Under the pieces are notes generated by a model that saw only the letters and a list, made by a program, of their open reading frames with translations, ran no database searches and had not been told where the DNA came from. From the NCBI GenBank assembly GCA_947446635.1, contig CANFHF010000008.1, forward strand, positions 1-64,000: a stretch of 64,000 bases of DNA, given 5' to 3'. The position numbers were made by a program, and so were the translations under genes. This DNA is from Flavobacteriaceae bacterium (lineage in GTDB: Bacteria; Bacteroidota; Bacteroidia; Flavobacteriales; Flavobacteriaceae). Below are positions 8,650 to 17,532 of the stretch, one piece after another (position 1 is the stretch's first letter; every line of letters starts with the position of its first letter).

Positions 8650-9075
8650 ATGCCAACACCCGCTTCAGAATGTTTGTATTGTCAAGACAACGAAACATTA
8701 CACAATTTAATGATTAAAATCGGTGATTTAGAAGTCTCACAACTATTCTTATTCAAAGAGCAATCCTATATGGGTCGCTGTAATGTGGTCTATAAAGACC
8801 ATGCTGTGGAGTTTCATGAATTGAGTGACGAACAACGCAATGCCTTCATGCGTGATGTGGCAAAAACAGCCAAAGCGATTGCTGCAGCATTCATCCCCGA
8901 TAAAATTAACTATGGTGCCTATGCAGATACCATATCGCATTTACACATGCACATCGTCCCAAAATACAAAGACGGTTATGGTTTTGGCGGGGTTTTTGAA
9001 ATGAACCCGCAAAAAATAAAGCTCTCTGATTCAGAATATGAAGCGGTAATAGAAAAAATAAAAGTTGGATTATAG
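8650..9075 (+). CDS. HIT family protein
   Basis: The 141-residue histidine-triad protein belongs to a class of nucleotide hydrolases and transferases. The triad is HLHMHIV near residue 100, preceded by the NYGAYADTISH segment. An N-terminal CLYCQD pair of cysteines (CxxC) could bind metal, as in some HIT proteins, although the second half of such a site is not obvious. The substrate cannot be predicted. A second, unrelated HIT gene is found at 31551-31940. Confidence 0.88.
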   Translation: MPTPASECLYCQDNETLHNLMIKIGDLEVSQLFLFKEQSYMGRCNVVYKDHAVEFHELSDEQRNAFMRDVAKTAKAIAAAFIPDKINYGAYADTISHLHMHIVPKYKDGYGFGGVFEMNPQKIKLSDSEYEAVIEKIKVGL

Positions 9076-9203
9076 CTATCCCAAGCGCTCATTTGTCACC
9101 GATAGGCCATAAAAATTTTCCTGCATACTGATTAAATAATTGCAAAATAAGAATAGTGTATTTTTCAAAATAAATTTTATCTTTATAAACAAAATTGGGG
9201 TAT

Positions 9204-9545
9204 ATGGAACTGGAACAACACGAACAATACGAATATGCCAGAAAAAGAATAAACCAAAAAAAGAACCTCTATTTTCATTTTGTTTTGTTCTTATTGGGGA
9301 GTTTATTTTTATCGATTGCCAATCATCTTTTGGTTTTTGGATACACTTCGAATTGGTCTATTTGGGTAATTACACTTTGGTTGTTTTTATTTATCCTTTA
9401 TTTTATAAAAGTGTACATTACCGATCGTTTTATGAATATAGATTGGGAAAGAGAACAAATAGAAAAACTTATGGTTTTACAACAGAAAAAAATAGCCCAG
9501 TTGCAAACTAATCTAGATGTTGACACTTCCACAAAACCTCAATAG
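9204..9545 (+). CDS. 2TM domain membrane protein
   Basis: The small integral membrane protein has 113 residues, two hydrophobic helices (roughly residues 24-44 and 52-72) and charged flanks, ending in a coiled Gln/Lys-rich tail. The arrangement and the ERxxIEKLM segment after helix 2 match the 2TM family of Bacteroidota, whose function is unknown. I start it at ATG 9204 (MELEQHEQYEYARKR) rather than the upstream TTG. Its stop lies 3 nt before the folA ATG, so the two are co-transcribed. Confidence 0.75.
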   Translation: MELEQHEQYEYARKRINQKKNLYFHFVLFLLGSLFLSIANHLLVFGYTSNWSIWVITLWLFLFILYFIKVYITDRFMNIDWEREQIEKLMVLQQKKIAQLQTNLDVDTSTKPQ

Positions 9546-9548
9546 AAA

Positions 9549-10034
9549 ATGGTTATTATCATTGCGGCTGTAGCTGAAAATAATGCACTAGGAAAAAACA
9601 ATGATTTACTTTGGCATTTGCCCAATGATTTCAAGCGTTTCAAGGAAATTACGTCTAGCCATCATATTATTATGGGAAGAAAAACCTTTGAGAGCTTCCC
9701 AAAACCTTTACCTAATAGAACTCACGTAATTATTACCCGACAAAAAGACTTCGAGTACGAAGGTTGTATTGTAGTTCAGAATTTGGAAAAAGCGATATCC
9801 GTTTGTCCAAAAGGAGAAGACTTATATGTTATAGGTGGTGGCGAAATTTACCAACAATCCATTTCCTTTGCAGACCAACTCGACATCACGCGGGTACATC
9901 ACTCTTTTGATGCTGATGTTTATTTTCCAGCGATAGATCCTAAAATTTGGGAATTAGCTACTGAGACGTTTCATTCAAAAGACGAGAGACATCTTTTTGA
10001 TTATACTTTTCAAACGTTTGTTCGGAAAAAATAA
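9549..10034 (+). CDS. folA: Dihydrofolate reductase
   Basis: The enzyme reduces dihydrofolate to tetrahydrofolate with NADPH, closing the cycle opened by thymidylate synthase. The 161 residues are typical. Motifs include IAAVAENNALGKNNDLLWHLPND with the catalytic acidic residue in LPND, IMGRKTFESF, and VIGGGEIYQQS of the cofactor site. It is only 3 nt downstream of the 2TM gene. Confidence 0.96.
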   Translation: MVIIIAAVAENNALGKNNDLLWHLPNDFKRFKEITSSHHIIMGRKTFESFPKPLPNRTHVIITRQKDFEYEGCIVVQNLEKAISVCPKGEDLYVIGGGEIYQQSISFADQLDITRVHHSFDADVYFPAIDPKIWELATETFHSKDERHLFDYTFQTFVRKK

Positions 10035-10058
10035 AATCAAAAATTCAAAAATCTAGGC

Positions 10059-10066
10059 TACCTTTG
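10059..10066 (+). promoter_or_regulatory. Predicted -7 box of the menG-porT unit
   Basis: TACCTTTG, 17 nt before the methyltransferase ATG. Confidence 0.4.
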
Positions 10067-10083
10067 TCTCAAATTTCAGAAAA

Positions 10084-10815
10084 ATGTCAAAAACCGTAAC
10101 ACCTTATAAGAATTCAACCCTAAGCAAGAAAGAACAAATCGCACAAATGTTTGATGCCATATCTGGAAATTACGATCGTCTTAATCGGGTTATTTCGTTT
10201 GGTATAGATATAAAATGGCGCAAAAAAGTGTTACGAATTGTTGCTAAATCAAATCCTAAAATCATTCTAGATATCGCCACAGGAACGGGAGATTTAGCTA
10301 TATTAATGGCGCAAACTAAAGCTGATAAAATAATTGGATTAGACATATCGGCAGGAATGCTTGAAGTGGGAAAGCAAAAAATTACAGATAAAAACTTATC
10401 CGCTAGAATTGAAATGGTTTTGGCCGATTCAGAAAATATACCTTTTAAGGATGACTTTTTCGACGCTATTACGGTGGCGTTTGGAATACGGAATTTCGAA
10501 AACTTGGAAAAAGGGTTGGCAGAAATTTTAAGGGTATTAAAACCAAATGGTATATTTGTTATATTGGAAACATCCGTGCCAGAAAAAACACCCTATAAGC
10601 AAGGATATGCTTTTTACAGCAGTAACATACTCCCTGTAATAGGAAAATTATTTTCAAAAGACGATGTTGCGTATGGTTACTTGTCAGAATCGGCCGCAGC
10701 TTTTCCTTATGGTGAGGTTTTGAACAATATATTGAGAAAAATTGGGTTTATAGCTGTTGTAGCCATGCCTCAAACATTCGGGGTTGCCACAATATATTCA
10801 GCATCCAAAAAATAG
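10084..10815 (+). CDS. menG: Demethylmenaquinone methyltransferase (UbiE/MenG)
   Basis: This SAM-dependent enzyme carries out the last methylation of menaquinone, the respiratory quinone expected in Flavobacterium. The 243 residues include the N-terminal [21 protein letters not shown], motif [26 protein letters not shown], and a C-terminal [10 protein letters not shown]. porT follows after 24 bp on the same strand, an arrangement I recognise from other Bacteroidota. Confidence 0.95.
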   Translation: MSKTVTPYKNSTLSKKEQIAQMFDAISGNYDRLNRVISFGIDIKWRKKVLRIVAKSNPKIILDIATGTGDLAILMAQTKADKIIGLDISAGMLEVGKQKITDKNLSARIEMVLADSENIPFKDDFFDAITVAFGIRNFENLEKGLAEILRVLKPNGIFVILETSVPEKTPYKQGYAFYSSNILPVIGKLFSKDDVAYGYLSESAAAFPYGEVLNNILRKIGFIAVVAMPQTFGVATIYSASKK

Positions 10816-10839
10816 TATTGAAAAATCGCTAGCATAAAC

Positions 10840-11580
10840 ATGAAAAAAATAGTTGTCTTACTTATTTTAACCTTAGCCATAAAAGGACACGCTCAATTTG
10901 CTAAAAGCATATTTAGTAAAGACCCCGTTATCAATTTGGAGAATTTTCAAAAACAAAGGGTTTATTTTGGGTTTTACTTGGGTTTTAATTCTTATGATTT
11001 CAAAATTGATTACAAAACAGTCGGTGATGACATTCTCATAAAAAAAAGCATTGGATTCAATGTAGGACTTGTAGCCGATTTAAGACTGCAAGAATATGTG
11101 AGTTTGCGATTTGAACCTGGTCTTTACAATACAAAAAGGGATTTACAATATCCTGACAGTTATTTTATTAAAACAACTTTACCAGTTTTTCCAAATCCGA
11201 GCGATCAGCTTCGAGAAGTTAACAGCACTTACCTTCATTTTCCATTATTACTGAAATTTTTGGCTCTTAGAACGGGGAATATTCGCCCTTATTTATTAGG
11301 AGGACTGTCGGCAACCTTAAATTTATCGAGTAATTCAAAATCAGTAGATGATAATTCTGATGGGAATAAAAATTTTAGAGTTAAACCCTGGACATCAAAT
11401 TATGAAGCCGGTTTTGGTATCGATATCTTTTCGGAGTATTTTATATTCTCACCTTCCATTAGAGGGGTTTTTGGACTTAACGACGAATTAATTCGCGATA
11501 AAAACCATGATAGTCCTTGGACAGGCAATATAGAATCAATGAAAACTAGAGCTCTTTTTGTAAATTTTACTTTTCACTAA
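10840..11580 (+). CDS. porT: PorT-family type IX secretion outer-membrane protein
   Basis: The 246-residue protein has a signal peptide (MKKIVVLLILTLAIKGHAQ) and alternating beta-strand segments (RVYFGFYLGFNSYDFKID, YLHFPLLLKFLALR, RPYLLGGLSATLNL) ending in ALFVNFTFH, consistent with a small outer-membrane barrel. PorT is required for the type IX secretion system in Porphyromonas gingivalis, and its homologue (SprT) is linked to secretion and gliding in Flavobacterium. Assignment rests on the sequence pattern plus the neighbouring menG. A generic outer-membrane beta-barrel is the alternative. Confidence 0.85.
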   Translation: MKKIVVLLILTLAIKGHAQFAKSIFSKDPVINLENFQKQRVYFGFYLGFNSYDFKIDYKTVGDDILIKKSIGFNVGLVADLRLQEYVSLRFEPGLYNTKRDLQYPDSYFIKTTLPVFPNPSDQLREVNSTYLHFPLLLKFLALRTGNIRPYLLGGLSATLNLSSNSKSVDDNSDGNKNFRVKPWTSNYEAGFGIDIFSEYFIFSPSIRGVFGLNDELIRDKNHDSPWTGNIESMKTRALFVNFTFH

Positions 11581-11623
11581 ATACATAGTGCTCAGTTGTA
11601 CAATACTTATTAAACCCTAAATA

Positions 11624-12349
11624 CTAACCTCTACGGAATTCACTAAGAACAATAGCGGTCGCGGTCGCAACATTTAAACTTTCTGTTTGCTGAAGGGAGC
11701 CAAATCGAGGAATGGTCAATCTATTTTTTATTAATTTTTCAAGTTCTGGAGAAATTCCGTTGGCTTCATTGCCCATAACAATAATGCCTTCTTGAGGTAA
11801 AATGCTTTTATAAATATTATTTCCATCCATAAAAGTGCCAAAAACGGGCAATTGAGTTTGGCCAATAAAATTTTCCAAATCAACATAACTTACATTCACC
11901 CTGGCGATAGAACCCATTGTGGCCTGAACCCCTTTTGGATTATAAATATCGACAGCATCCTTGGAGCACACTATCTGATTGACTCCAAACCAATCGCACA
12001 ATCGTAATATGGTTCCTAAATTTCCAGGGTCACGGACGGAATCAAGAGCTAAAATTAATCCCGATTCTACTATTTTTCTCTCAGTTGGAATTTTAAAAAC
12101 CGCCAAGCAGGTATTCGGGGTCACTAAAGCGCTAATTTTTTTTAACTCGTTTTCAGATATTAGTGTGTGTTTGTCATCTGAAACATCCTCAAAATCGCTT
12201 TGGGTAGAATATAAATGAACCAATTCAAAATTGGAATTTAACAATTCTTGAATTACTTTTATGCCTTCGGCAAAAAACAATTGATGGACAAACCGTTGTT
12301 TTTTTTGCTGCAAACTCGTTATAAGTCTTATTTGGTTTTTACTAAGCAT
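11624..12349 (-). CDS. TrmH/SpoU-family RNA 2'-O-methyltransferase
   Basis: This SPOUT-class methyltransferase of rRNA or tRNA has 241 residues. The N-terminal substrate-binding part (MLSKNQIRLITSLQQKKQRF) precedes the knotted domain with ALDSVRDPGNLGTILRLCDW, IVMGNEANGIS and ESLNVATATAIVLSEF, the three SpoU motifs. ATG at 12349 is chosen because the family starts there; upstream codons run into the divergent promoter region of tamL. The exact RNA target is unknown. It is convergent with porT and divergent from tamL. Confidence 0.9.
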   Translation of the reverse strand: MLSKNQIRLITSLQQKKQRFVHQLFFAEGIKVIQELLNSNFELVHLYSTQSDFEDVSDDKHTLISENELKKISALVTPNTCLAVFKIPTERKIVESGLILALDSVRDPGNLGTILRLCDWFGVNQIVCSKDAVDIYNPKGVQATMGSIARVNVSYVDLENFIGQTQLPVFGTFMDGNNIYKSILPQEGIIVMGNEANGISPELEKLIKNRLTIPRFGSLQQTESLNVATATAIVLSEFRRG

Positions 12350-12358
12350 AAAATAATG

Positions 12359-12366
12359 TACTTTTG
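12359..12366 (+). promoter_or_regulatory. Predicted -7 box of tamL
   Basis: TACTTTTG lies 20 nt before the TTG start codon of tamL. Its position supports the TTG start, since no in-frame ATG is available between it and the signal peptide. Confidence 0.45.
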
Positions 12367-12386
12367 AATTAAATATTTTCGAACAC

Positions 12387-14945
12387 TTGAAAAAGATTAG
12401 CACAAAAATAACAGCATTTATTCTAATTGCAACTATAATCGCGGCATGTAATACCGTGAAACGAGTTCCAGACGGCAAAAACCTCCTCACTAAAAATAAA
12501 ATTTTAGTAAATGGCAAAGCCAGTAAAGATGAAAATGTCATTAACCAACTCTATCAAAAACCAAACAGCAGTATATTAGGCTATCATTTGCGGTTGAATT
12601 TATTTAACCTCGCCAATCCGAATCCAGACTCTACTTACCAAGCTAAATTAAACAATAATCCTAGAAAAAAGGAACGAAAATCAAAATGGCTTTCCGCAAA
12701 ACAAGTAGACCGGCTTGGCAAATCTTTTTGGTACCACGGCATTCATGATTTCTTAAAAAAAACTGGCGAACCTCCAGTTGTTATTGACGCCATTGAAACA
12801 AACAAATCAGCGCTTCGATTAAAATACTATTATTTTAACGATGGTTTTTTTAATGTAAAAACAACTTACAAAATAGATACCGTAAGTACTAAAAAGGCTA
12901 AAATAAAATATACTATAACTACAGGAAAACCCTATTTTCTAGATTCATTAAAAACAACCATCGGAACACCCGTTTTAGATTCTATGTTTCAGGCAACAAA
13001 ATCAAACTGCCTTTTAAAATCTGGGAAACAATACAAAACAGCCTATTTTGACAATGAAAAAAATAGGATTTCAGACTATTTTAGAAACAATGGTGTGTAT
13101 CATTTTCAGCCTAATAATGTGATTTTTGATATCGACACCATTAACAAAGAGAGCAAAACGAATGTGAATTTAATGATAAACGATTATTCCTATCAAGAAA
13201 ACGATTCCACTAAAACCGAACCTTTTAAAATATACAAGATAAGCGATGTGCATATTTACACCGATTACTCACCCACCAATGCCAATATAATCTCTGATAG
13301 TACATCATACAAAAACTTCCAATTGTATAGCATTAACAAATTAAAGTATAAGCCAAGCGCCATAACCGACGCCGTTTTTATTTCAAAAGGAGGTGTTTTT
13401 GCCGATAACAAAACCGTTTTAACCTCTCGCTATTTAAACAACCTTAAAATCTTTAATTATCCGGCCATTCAATATGAAATTGATAAAAGAGATACAACTG
13501 CTCACTCTCTGATTGCAAAGATATACCTGACTCCTCGCAAAAAATTTAGTTTTGGAAGTTCTTTCGATTTGACCCATTCTAATATTCAAGATATTGGAAT
13601 TGGAGGATCTGCCTCAATGACTATAAGAAATATTTTTAAAGGTGCCGAAACATTAGAAATCGCTGCTCGTGGAACCATTGGTTCTTCCAAAGATTTGGCA
13701 AACCCTAAAAATAATTTCTTTAACGTTTCCGAATATGGAATTGATTTAAAACTAAATTTTCCTAGAATTTTTATGCCGTTTCCCACTGAAAGAATCATTC
13801 CCAAAAGCATGATACCAACAACGCTAATTGCCGCAGGCTTGTCAACTCAAAAAAATGTTGGTTTAGATAAAGAAAACTTTACAAGCTCTGTGTCTTATCT
13901 TTGGACCCCTAAGAAAAATAACACGGCTCATTTTGACCTTTTTAACGTTCAATTTGTTCGGAATCTGAATCCTGAAAATTATTTTAATGTTTACGGCACT
14001 TCTTATAATGCCTTAAACAACATAGGGAAAGTCTACATCAACGATTTAAACCCCTCTTATTTTGATTCAAATGGGAATTTGAAAATCGAGGGAGGAACTG
14101 CTGGATTTACCAATGATGTACTATCGGGCAACACGAGTTTGATTCCTACAGATAAAAATTACGAAACCGTAAAAAGTAATGAGGAACGAAGAGTCCGACT
14201 TACAGAAAATGATTTTATACTCGCCACGAGTTATACCTTCACAAAATCAACTAAGACCGATTTTCAAGACAATACGTTTTATCTTTTTAAGACAAAATTA
14301 GAATCGGCTGGCTCTCTTTTATCATTGATTACAAATGCAACAAATCGGAAGAAAAATCAAAACGGGAATTATGAAATTTTCAATTTAGAATATTCAGAAT
14401 ATATAAAAACAGAATTTGATTATATCAAACACTGGGATTTATCCAAAGATAAATTATTTGCAATTAGAACCTTTTTTGGCATTGCAATTCCTTTTGGAAA
14501 CTCAAACAATATTCCTTTTTCAAGGAGTTATTTTTCTGGAGGTTCAAATGACAATAGAGCTTGGCAACCCTATAGCTTAGGACCAGGAAGCAGCGGTGCT
14601 GTAAATGATTTCAATGAAGCAAATATGAAAATTTCGTGCAGTGCCGAATTTAGATTTAAAATACTAGGTCCTTTAAAAGGTGCATTATTTGCTGATGCTG
14701 GCAATATATGGAATGTGCTAGATAATGTAGTTGACGAAAAATCAACTTTTAAAAATCTGAAAGATATAAAAGACATAGCGATTGGCTCTGGATTTGGTTT
14801 GCGCTATGATTTAAGTTTCTTTGTTGTTCGATTTGATTTTGGATTTAAAACCTATAATCCGGCAAAAGAAATTGGCAAAAGATGGTTTCAAGAATATAAT
14901 TTCAGCCACTCCGTTTTGAATTTTGGAATAAATTATCCTTTCTAA
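12387..14945 (+). CDS. tamL: BamA/TamA-family outer-membrane lipoprotein (TamL-like)
   Basis: The 852-residue outer-membrane assembly protein starts with KKISTKITAFILIATIIAAC, which ends in a lipobox cysteine. POTRA-like repeats follow (about residues 30-370; VPDGKNLLTKNKI, YYFNDGFFNVKTTY), then a C-terminal 16-strand barrel domain with SRSYFSGGSNDNRAW and FADAGNIW, closing with the strand LNFGINYPF. The lipid anchor distinguishes the TamL type from BamA. The start codon is TTG: an in-frame stop lies upstream and the -7 box is 20 nt away. tamB is not adjacent. A position near porT has parallels in F. johnsoniae, to my recollection. Confidence 0.85.
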   Translation: MKKISTKITAFILIATIIAACNTVKRVPDGKNLLTKNKILVNGKASKDENVINQLYQKPNSSILGYHLRLNLFNLANPNPDSTYQAKLNNNPRKKERKSKWLSAKQVDRLGKSFWYHGIHDFLKKTGEPPVVIDAIETNKSALRLKYYYFNDGFFNVKTTYKIDTVSTKKAKIKYTITTGKPYFLDSLKTTIGTPVLDSMFQATKSNCLLKSGKQYKTAYFDNEKNRISDYFRNNGVYHFQPNNVIFDIDTINKESKTNVNLMINDYSYQENDSTKTEPFKIYKISDVHIYTDYSPTNANIISDSTSYKNFQLYSINKLKYKPSAITDAVFISKGGVFADNKTVLTSRYLNNLKIFNYPAIQYEIDKRDTTAHSLIAKIYLTPRKKFSFGSSFDLTHSNIQDIGIGGSASMTIRNIFKGAETLEIAARGTIGSSKDLANPKNNFFNVSEYGIDLKLNFPRIFMPFPTERIIPKSMIPTTLIAAGLSTQKNVGLDKENFTSSVSYLWTPKKNNTAHFDLFNVQFVRNLNPENYFNVYGTSYNALNNIGKVYINDLNPSYFDSNGNLKIEGGTAGFTNDVLSGNTSLIPTDKNYETVKSNEERRVRLTENDFILATSYTFTKSTKTDFQDNTFYLFKTKLESAGSLLSLITNATNRKKNQNGNYEIFNLEYSEYIKTEFDYIKHWDLSKDKLFAIRTFFGIAIPFGNSNNIPFSRSYFSGGSNDNRAWQPYSLGPGSSGAVNDFNEANMKISCSAEFRFKILGPLKGALFADAGNIWNVLDNVVDEKSTFKNLKDIKDIAIGSGFGLRYDLSFFVVRFDFGFKTYNPAKEIGKRWFQEYNFSHSVLNFGINYPF

Positions 14946-14960
14946 TTCGCAATTAATTCC

Positions 14961-14968
14961 TATTTTTG
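14961..14968 (+). promoter_or_regulatory. Predicted -7 box of fbaA-accD
   Basis: TATTTTTG followed by C, 25 nt before the fbaA ATG. Confidence 0.45.
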
Positions 14969-14993
14969 CACAAAAAAACTAAAAAAAATTACT

Positions 14994-16061
14994 ATGGCTC
15001 ATAATATTAAACCCGGAGTAGCAACTGGAGATCAAGTACAAGAAATTTTCAAATATGCAAAAGAAAAAGGTTTTGCACTTCCTGCTGTAAATGTTATAGG
15101 CTCATCTACCATAAACGGTGTTATTGAAACTGCAGCAAAGTTAAACGCCCCCGTTATTATTCAATTTTCAAATGGAGGAGCGCAGTTTAATGCCGGAAAA
15201 GGACTTTCTAATGCAGGTGAAAAAGCAGCAATCGCAGGCGGAATAGCCGGTGCTTTGCATATTCACACTTTGGCCGAAGCCTATGGAGCAACTGTAATTT
15301 TACACACCGATCACTGTGCTAAAAAATTATTGCCTTGGATAGATGGTTTATTAGATGCTTCTGAGAAACATTTTGTAGCAACTGGAAAACCATTGTATAG
15401 CTCTCACATGATTGATTTATCAGAAGAGCCTATCGAAGAAAACATCGAAATCTGTAAAGGATATTTAGCCAGAATGAGCAAAATGGGAATGACATTAGAA
15501 ATCGAACTAGGAATCACCGGTGGTGAAGAAGATGGGGTTGACAATTCAGATGTGGATAGTTCCAAATTATATACTCAACCTTCAGAAGTATCTTATGCTT
15601 ATGAAGAATTATTAAAAGTAAGCCCTAGATTTACAATCGCAGCTTCTTTTGGTAATGTTCACGGGGTTTACAAACCCGGAAATGTAAAACTGACTCCAAA
15701 AATATTGAAAAACTCTCAAGATTTTGTTCAACAAAAATTCAACACTGGACACAATCCTGTTGATTTCGTGTTTCATGGGGGTTCTGGTTCGACATTAGAA
15801 GAAATCAGAGAAGGAATTAGCTATGGTGTTGTAAAAATGAATATTGACACCGATTTACAATTCGCCTTTACAGAAGGCATTCGTGACTTTATGGTAAACA
15901 ATATTGAATACCTAAAAACCCAAATTGGAAATCCAACAGGTGCTGATGCTCCAAACAAAAAATACTACGACCCAAGAAGATGGTTGCGTGAAGGTGAAAG
16001 TACTTTCAATGCCAGACTTGAAAAAGCTTTTGCTGACTTGAATAACATAAACACATTATAA
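14994..16061 (+). CDS. fbaA: Fructose-bisphosphate aldolase, class II
   Basis: The zinc-dependent aldolase interconverts fructose 1,6-bisphosphate with glyceraldehyde 3-phosphate and dihydroxyacetone phosphate. The 355 residues match the long class IIA form. Visible features are the zinc ligand segment VILHTDHCAKKLLPW, the LEIELGITGGEEDGVDN block, SFGNVHGVYKPGNVKL, VFHGGSGS and KMNIDTDLQ. Together with fbp at 58.5-59.5 kb it supports gluconeogenesis. accD lies 57 bp downstream. Confidence 0.97.
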   Translation: MAHNIKPGVATGDQVQEIFKYAKEKGFALPAVNVIGSSTINGVIETAAKLNAPVIIQFSNGGAQFNAGKGLSNAGEKAAIAGGIAGALHIHTLAEAYGATVILHTDHCAKKLLPWIDGLLDASEKHFVATGKPLYSSHMIDLSEEPIEENIEICKGYLARMSKMGMTLEIELGITGGEEDGVDNSDVDSSKLYTQPSEVSYAYEELLKVSPRFTIAASFGNVHGVYKPGNVKLTPKILKNSQDFVQQKFNTGHNPVDFVFHGGSGSTLEEIREGISYGVVKMNIDTDLQFAFTEGIRDFMVNNIEYLKTQIGNPTGADAPNKKYYDPRRWLREGESTFNARLEKAFADLNNINTL

Positions 16062-16116
16062 TTAACAATTGATAATTGATGAATAATTATTGTCCATTAT
16101 CCATTATCCATTAAAT
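16062..16116 (+). repeat. Near-tandem AT-rich repeats in the fbaA-accD spacer
   Basis: The spacer is made almost entirely of short repeated units: ACAATTGATAATTGATGAAT followed by three copies of the unit CCATTAT(C). It is one of several such spacers in the window. Confidence 0.65.
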
Positions 16117-16118
16117 AC

Positions 16119-16973
16119 ATGGCTTGGTTTAAAAGAACAGAAAAAGGAATTACAACGGCGACCGAAGACAAAATGGACGTTCCAAAAGGTCTTTGGTACA
16201 AATCCCCTACTGGTAAAATTATTGATGCTGATGAATTAGCGCGGAATCTTTGGGTTAGCCCAGAAGATGATTTTCATGTTAGAATTGGTAGTGTCGAATA
16301 TTTTGAAATTTTGTTTGACGACAATAAATTTGTAGAATTAGATGCGAAAATGACTTCAAAAGACACCTTGCATTTTGTTGACACCAAAAAATATTCAGAT
16401 CGATTGAAAGACACTATGGCTAAAACCAAATTGAAAGATGCGGTTCGAACTGGAGTAGGAAAATCAAAAGGGAAAGATTTAGTGGTTTGCTGCATGGACT
16501 TTGCTTTTATTGGCGGCTCAATGGGTGCGGTCGTGGGGGAAAAAATATCTCGTGGAATAGACCATTCCATAAAAAACAATATTCCATTTGTAATGATTTC
16601 AAAATCAGGCGGAGCCAGAATGATGGAAGCAGCTTATTCGTTGATGCAATTGGCAAAAACATCTGTAAAATTAGCGCAATTGGCCGAAGCCAAAATTCCT
16701 TATATATCTCTTTGTACTGACCCAACGACAGGGGGAACAACAGCTTCTTATGCAATGCTTGGCGATGTCAATATTTCTGAACCCGGTGCTTTAATAGGTT
16801 TTGCTGGACCGCGAGTGGTTAAAGACACCACTGGAAAAGATTTACCAGAAGGTTTTCAAACTTCCGAATTTCTCCTCGAACATGGTTTTCTTGATTTCAT
16901 TACACCGCGAAAAGAATTGAAAGATAAAATTAATTTATATATCGATTTGATACAAAACAATACTATTAGATAA
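16119..16973 (+). CDS. accD: Acetyl-CoA carboxylase carboxyltransferase subunit beta
   Basis: This is the beta subunit of the carboxyltransferase that makes malonyl-CoA for fatty-acid synthesis. The 284 residues contain the crotonase-like core: [53 protein letters not shown] and GFAGPRVV. The N-terminal zinc ribbon is recognisable ([20 protein letters not shown]) but all four cysteines are replaced: residues 29-32 read SPTG and 47-50 read SPED where E. coli has CDSC and CPKC. This looks like a lineage trait rather than damage, since the frame and the rest of the protein are intact. Confidence 0.95.
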   Translation: MAWFKRTEKGITTATEDKMDVPKGLWYKSPTGKIIDADELARNLWVSPEDDFHVRIGSVEYFEILFDDNKFVELDAKMTSKDTLHFVDTKKYSDRLKDTMAKTKLKDAVRTGVGKSKGKDLVVCCMDFAFIGGSMGAVVGEKISRGIDHSIKNNIPFVMISKSGGARMMEAAYSLMQLAKTSVKLAQLAEAKIPYISLCTDPTTGGTTASYAMLGDVNISEPGALIGFAGPRVVKDTTGKDLPEGFQTSEFLLEHGFLDFITPRKELKDKINLYIDLIQNNTIR

Positions 16974-16975
16974 AT

Positions 16976-17004
16976 AAAAAATCCCGATTGCTCGGGATTT
17001 TTTT
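16976..17004 (+). terminator. Intrinsic terminator after accD
   Basis: The stem AAATCCCGA/TCGGGATTT has a TTGC loop and is followed by a T-run. A-runs on its left flank mean it could also serve the convergent lipoprotein gene. Confidence 0.9.
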
Positions 17005-17054
17005 ATAACTAGAATTCAAGGTTAAATTCTAGAACTAAAATTATTTTTACAACT

Positions 17055-17429
17055 TCACTTCATATTCGAAACAGTGTATGTTTTTCCGTCTCCAGTAGCT
17101 TGAACTACTTTAGTTAGACTTTCCGGAGTTTGGATAGTTTTATCAAAGGATACCATTGCTAGTTTTTTATCAAAATCTACCGTTGCTGTTTGCACCCCTT
17201 CAAGTCCTGATAATTCTTCTTGGATTGTTTTAGCACAACCTATTGCGCAGGTCATTCCTTCTATGGTGAAGCTCGCATTTTGTAAATTGGCCGCTGCAAT
17301 TTGTTTTTTTACTTTTGCCGTGGTAGTTTCTGATGTGGTGTTAGCGACAGAGTCAGTGTTTTTTTCTTTACAGCTTACAAACAATAGGCTCACAAAGAGT
17401 AGTGTCAATATTGATTTTCCTAAATTCAT
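17055..17429 (-). CDS. Heavy-metal-associated (HMA) domain lipoprotein
   Basis: The 124-residue lipoprotein has signal peptide MNLGKSILTLLFVSLLFVSC with the lipid-attached Cys20, a Thr/Ser-rich linker, and a single HMA ferredoxin-like domain from about residue 50. The metal loop reads GMTCAIGCAKT (Cys61 and Cys65), a CxxxC instead of the usual GMTCxxC spacing. HMA domains bind Cu(I) or related metals; being envelope-anchored it could act as a metal buffer or chaperone, which is inference. No cation ATPase is adjacent. Confidence 0.85.
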   Translation of the reverse strand: MNLGKSILTLLFVSLLFVSCKEKNTDSVANTTSETTTAKVKKQIAAANLQNASFTIEGMTCAIGCAKTIQEELSGLEGVQTATVDFDKKLAMVSFDKTIQTPESLTKVVQATGDGKTYTVSNMK

Positions 17430-17532
17430 TGGTATTGGATTTAAATGGATTAATTATTCTTGTCATCGAAGACAAAATTAATGAAAAAAGCATCTGTAAT
17501 CTATAAAATAATTACAATTTTGGACCAAAATT

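Noticed and set aside
9140..9511. 123-codon frame overlapping the 2TM gene
   Set aside because: The alternate frame lacks any family match, while the 2TM frame has the expected helices, charge pattern and tight spacing to folA.
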